Source of the DNA: Vulcanimicrobiia bacterium | GTDB taxonomy: Bacteria > Vulcanimicrobiota > Vulcanimicrobiia > Vulcanimicrobiales > Vulcanimicrobiaceae | Assembly (NCBI GenBank): GCA_025451135.1 | Contig: JANWKW010000170.1 | Coordinates: 1-7,177, forward strand | Direction of reading: 5' to 3' | DNA length: 7,177 bases | Shown here: piece after piece, positions 5,184 through 7,177 of the stretch | Layout: each line of letters opens with the position of its first letter | Numbering within the stretch: the stretch's first letter is position 1 | The notes under the pieces: generated by a model | What the model saw: the letters and a program-made list of their open reading frames with translations, nothing else | What the model was told of the DNA's origin: nothing | Databases searched by the model: none | Translations under genes and position numbers: made by a program

Positions 5184-5837
5184 ATGGCAATGACCCAGCC
5201 CGTGTCGGATGGACTGGACTATCACGAGCGTCCCGACGAAGACCTCGTGGCCATCGCGAAGAGCGGCGACCCGCTCGCGATGGAGTACCTCCTCAACAAG
5301 TACAAGAATTTCGTCCGCATCAAAGCCAAATCGTACTTCCTGATCGGCGCCGATCGCGAGGATATCATCCAAGAAGGGATGATCGGCCTCTATAAAGCCG
5401 TTCGCGATTTCAAGGCCGACAAGCTCTCGAGCTTCCGCGCGTTCGCGGAATTGTGCATCACGCGTCAGATCATCACCGCCATCAAGACGGCGACGCGTCA
5501 GAAGCACATCCCGCTCAACCAGTACATCTCGCTGAACAAGCCGATCTACGACGAGGACAGCGAACGCACGCTGCTCGACGTGATGGCCTCGCAGAAGACC
5601 TCGGATCCCGAGGAGCTGGTCGTGACCCAGGAAGTCTCCGACGACATCCGCCAGCGCATCCGCCAGAATCTCTCGGAGCTGGAATCGCAGGTCCTCGAGT
5701 CGTATCTCGAAGGCAAGTCGTACCAGGAGATGGCGCGCGACCTCGGTCGCCACGTCAAATCGATCGACAACGCGCTCCAACGCGTCAAGCGCAAGATCGA
5801 GAAGAATCTGAGCGAATTCGAATTTTCGGCGCCCTAG
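5184..5837 (+). CDS. sigH: RNA polymerase sigma factor, SigH (Spo0H) type
   Basis: A sigma-70 family factor that directs RNA polymerase to an alternative promoter set. In Bacillus SigH serves the transition to stationary phase, competence and early sporulation; in a non-sporulating host its role would differ. The 217 aa compare with 218 in B. subtilis as I recall it, and identity by eye is very high in region 2: SYFLIGADREDIIQEGMIGL then FAELCITRQIITAIKTATRQ, followed by KHIPLNQY. Region 4.2 is SYQEMARDLGRHVKSIDNAL followed by QRVKRKIEK. The N-terminus before about residue 18 is not conserved. ATG 5184 has AAGG (5176-5179) only 4 nt away; ATG 5190, two codons on, has better 10-nt spacing and is an equal candidate. 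sigH follows rlmB as in Firmicutes, but without yacP between them. It has its own promoter with a palindromic spacer and its own terminator. Confidence 0.95.
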   Translation: MAMTQPVSDGLDYHERPDEDLVAIAKSGDPLAMEYLLNKYKNFVRIKAKSYFLIGADREDIIQEGMIGLYKAVRDFKADKLSSFRAFAELCITRQIITAIKTATRQKHIPLNQYISLNKPIYDEDSERTLLDVMASQKTSDPEELVVTQEVSDDIRQRIRQNLSELESQVLESYLEGKSYQEMARDLGRHVKSIDNALQRVKRKIEKNLSEFEFSAP

Positions 5838-5867
5838 CGCCGAGGATTCGATCTACATAGGGAAGAG

Positions 5868-5893
5868 GGCCCGGCGTGATCGCCGGGCCTTTT
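5868..5893 (+). terminator. Strong intrinsic terminator of sigH
   Basis: GGCCCGGCG (5868-5876), loop TGAT, and CGCCGGGCC (5881-5889) form a perfect 9-bp stem followed by TTTT (5890-5893). The T-run overlaps the stop codon (5892-5894) of the convergent ferredoxin-like gene. On the - strand the stem is followed by CTCTTCCC, a much weaker tail, so it may stop that transcript only partly. Confidence 0.9.
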
Positions 5894-6227
5894 ACTTTGC
5901 GAAGGCAGCGACGATCCGTTCCAGCACGGCGTCGCGTTCGTCGAGTGGATCGACGATGAAGATCTCGCTCTCGCGGCCCGGGGACTGCGGATCGATGCAG
6001 ACGGTGACCTTGCCCTTGGCGCAGACGTCCAGGCACGACGTGCCGACTACCCGTACCTCGCCCCAGATGCCGCGCTCCTTGAGCTGCTTCTTGAGCCAGT
6101 CGCGCAAGCTGAAATCGCCGATCTTACGAGCGATCTCGGGCGTCTCTTCGGGGATGCGCTCCTCCGAGCACTTCTTGCAGACGAGCACCAGCCCGGCCCC
6201 GGCCCACTTCGGATTGACGTCTTGCAT
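5892..6227 (-). CDS. Thioredoxin-like [2Fe-2S] ferredoxin domain protein
   Basis: A small 111-aa cytosolic protein resembling the (2Fe-2S) ferredoxins with a thioredoxin-like fold, the family that includes Aquifex Fd and the NuoE domain. Candidate cluster ligands: C17 and C20 (LVCKKCSEE), C65 and C69 (TSCLDVCAKGKVTVC), with C77 as a spare. The middle holds a helix (FSLRDWLKKQLKER, 39-52) and a strand (GEVRVVG), as expected for the fold. The frame is open upstream to 6278, but those extra codons are the tRNA gene read as protein. The true start is ATG at 6227-6225, with AGGAAG just upstream on the - strand. It begins 18 nt after the encoded CCA of tRNA-Thr and is probably co-transcribed with it. 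It converges on sigH. Redox partner and pathway are unknown; no electron-transfer enzyme is adjacent. CxxC in place of the longer first Cys spacing leaves the cluster type open. Confidence 0.8.
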   Translation of the reverse strand: MQDVNPKWAGAGLVLVCKKCSEERIPEETPEIARKIGDFSLRDWLKKQLKERGIWGEVRVVGTSCLDVCAKGKVTVCIDPQSPGRESEIFIVDPLDERDAVLERIVAAFAK

Positions 6228-6245
6228 GTTCTTCCTAGAGCGGTC

Positions 6246-6321
6246 TGGAGCCGACGGCCGGATTTGAACCGGCGACATCCACTTTACAAGAGTGGCGCTC
6301 TACCAACTGAGCTACGTCGGC
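6246..6321 (-). tRNA. tRNA-Thr, anticodon UGU, CCA encoded
   Basis: Read on the - strand, a complete 76-nt cloverleaf is visible. Acceptor arms are GCCGACG and CGTCGGC. The D stem is GCTC/GAGC with loop AGTTGGTA. The anticodon stem is CCACT/AGTGG with loop CTTGTAA, giving anticodon TGT, which reads ACA and makes it threonine. The variable loop is ATGTC, and the T stem is GCCGG/CCGGC with loop TTCAAAT. Discriminator U is followed by a genomically encoded CCA (6246-6248). No clear promoter was found directly upstream on the - strand. Confidence 0.97.
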
Positions 6322-6371
6322 ATGGTGAAGAACCGATGTCTTCAACCGGTGCCCGCCGCTATCCGGGGCGG

Positions 6372-6400
6372 CCCGGGCCGGCCCGCGTGGGCCGGCCGGG
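6372..6400 (-). terminator. GC-rich stem-loop between the orphan gene and tRNA-Thr
   Basis: GGCCGGCCC (6376-6384), loop GCGT, GGGCCGGCC (6389-6397) gives a perfect 9-bp stem, extended by 3 bp (6372-6374 with 6398-6400) across a single bulged G (6375). It lies 7 nt after the stop of the - strand gene, but no T-run follows on the - strand. It may stabilise the mRNA end or act as a weak terminator. Confidence 0.4.
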
Positions 6401-6406
6401 TCCGCG

Positions 6407-7135
6407 CTACTTCACGACGTGCCAGTCGTCGATGACGTATTGGGTGCCGGTCGCGGTGACCGTCAGGGTGCCGTCGCCGAAGGCGTCGACGTTGAAGGTC
6501 GCGACCTGGGTCCCGCTCTTGCCGATCGTCCCGCCGATGAACGTCGGGTTGGTCGGCGGTACGCCGGCGTTGGTGGTGACGTTGAGCGTAGCGCCGTTGG
6601 CGAGCTGGGCGTTGGTGATCGCGAGGTTCACGAGCAGCGCGCCCCGATACGTCGCGACGACCGGGATCGAGTAGGTCCCGGTCGACGTCCCGCCGGCGAG
6701 CGAGAACATCGGCGTGGCGATCGGGCAGCCGACGTTCTGCGCACCGGTCGCGATCGAGAGCGCGCCGATGGTGCCCTTGAAGCTGGTCCCCGCGTGGGTG
6801 GCGTTCCAGGTGATGGTGCCGTCGGCGTTGACCGTACGGGTGGCCGTTCCGGCGGTGCCGCCGTTCCAGCCGAACGTCTCGCCGAGGGCCGGGATGCCGG
6901 TCTCGTTGTAGCCGGCCGCATCGCTGCAGTACTGGTTCACGCCGCCGCTCTGCGCGAGCACGACCTGCTCGTTGTCGGCATCGATGGTCTTGGTACCCGC
7001 GAGCGCCAGGCTGCCGGTCGCCGTGCGATCGAAGCCGTTTGCGAGCTTCGGATAGCCGTTCGCATCGAACGTCGCGTTGCTGATCGCGCGGATCGAAGCG
7101 CGCAGCTTTGCGGCACGCTGAGCGTCTGCTAGCAT
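6407..7135 (-). CDS. Unrecognised Gly/Thr/Ala-rich protein, possibly a surface or pilin-like protein; may be 5' incomplete
   Basis: I do not recognise the family. From ATG 7135 the product is 242 aa. It begins with a charged helix (ADAQRAAKLRASIRAISNAT) leading into FDANGYPKL, a pattern like the part of type IV pilins and pseudopilins that follows the hydrophobic N-terminal helix. The rest is beta-strand-like, rich in Gly, Thr, Ala and Asn, with two cysteines (NQYCSD, NVGCPI) and the end YVIDDWHVVK. Such composition is common in secreted or surface proteins. No signal peptide, transmembrane segment or prepilin motif is visible. The frame has no stop between 7135 and the window edge, but those 14 codons (TCT, GGA, TCA, CGA) are unlike the rest of the gene and contain no start, so ATG 7135 or an upstream frame change are both possible. 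Codon use inside the gene is normal high-GC3, so it is a real gene. Confidence 0.6.
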   Translation of the reverse strand: MLADAQRAAKLRASIRAISNATFDANGYPKLANGFDRTATGSLALAGTKTIDADNEQVVLAQSGGVNQYCSDAAGYNETGIPALGETFGWNGGTAGTATRTVNADGTITWNATHAGTSFKGTIGALSIATGAQNVGCPIATPMFSLAGGTSTGTYSIPVVATYRGALLVNLAITNAQLANGATLNVTTNAGVPPTNPTFIGGTIGKSGTQVATFNVDAFGDGTLTVTATGTQYVIDDWHVVK

Positions 7136-7177
7136 TGCTCGCGATGATCCAGAAACGCGACGATCCCCGCGCCGGCG

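Noticed and set aside
6228..6278. N-terminal extension of the ferredoxin-like gene starting MSPVQIRPSAP
   Set aside because: These codons are the 3' part of tRNA-Thr and its spacer read as protein, an artefact often seen beside tRNA genes; ATG 6227 has its own ribosome site.
6322..6370. Promoter for tRNA-Thr on the - strand (TTGAAG as -35)
   Set aside because: No acceptable -10 lies 16-18 bp downstream before the tRNA 5' end.
6419..7132. 237-aa + strand frame opposite the orphan gene
   Set aside because: Arg/Gly/Ala-rich composition typical of the antisense of a high-GC3 gene; no ribosome site and no recognisable motif.
1..7177. CRISPR array, insertion sequence, phage integrase or toxin-antitoxin module
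   Set aside because: No direct repeats with spacers, terminal inverted repeats, transposase or integrase motifs were seen on either strand.

Overview
The window is a compact, GC-rich bacterial chromosome segment carrying conserved housekeeping genes on the + strand (1-5837), followed by a tRNA, a small ferredoxin-like gene and an unassigned gene on the - strand (5892-7177). The + strand order is PIN/TRAM RNase tail, ispD, ispF, a GluRS-like anticodon-domain protein, cysE, cysS, rlmB, sigH. It mirrors the Bacillus/Clostridia order yacL-ispD-ispF-gltX-cysE-cysS-mrnC-rlmB-yacP-sigH, with mrnC and yacP missing and gltX reduced to its C-terminal half. High GC, this order and a full-length SigH-type sigma factor suggest a deep-branching lineage related to Firmicutes or a Terrabacteria candidate phylum. 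My best guess is Eremiobacterota (WPS-2)-like; a high-GC Firmicute is the alternative. This placement is inference from memory of gene order and families, with no search behind it.

Region 1 (1-2079): four tightly packed genes with GTGA, 2-nt-gap and TGATG junctions, probably one operon, closed by a hairpin that contains the last stop codon. IspD and IspF are consecutive MEP-pathway isoprenoid enzymes, although IspE acts between them. The fourth gene is the most unusual: it looks like the anticodon-binding half of glutamyl-tRNA synthetase with no catalytic half, at the exact position where gltX normally sits.

Region 2 (2080-5054): a short intergenic repeat-like element, then cysE-cysS-rlmB, each overlapping the next by about 20 nt. 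CysE makes O-acetylserine for cysteine synthesis, CysS charges tRNA with cysteine, and RlmB 2'-O-methylates 23S rRNA. A possible leaderless promoter precedes cysE.

Region 3 (5055-5893): sigH has its own strong promoter (TTGACG, 17 bp, TATACT). The whole 17-bp spacer is a perfect inverted repeat, which looks like a repressor site. A structured leader follows, and a strong intrinsic terminator closes the gene.

Region 4 (5892-7177, - strand): an unassigned Gly/Thr/Ala-rich protein possibly running off the window edge, a GC-rich stem, tRNA-Thr(UGU) with encoded CCA, and 18 nt later a thioredoxin-like [2Fe-2S] ferredoxin gene whose stop codon lies inside the sigH terminator tail. No CRISPR array, insertion sequence or prophage gene was seen. 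The candidates for something undescribed are the stand-alone GluRS domain and the palindromic sigH promoter.
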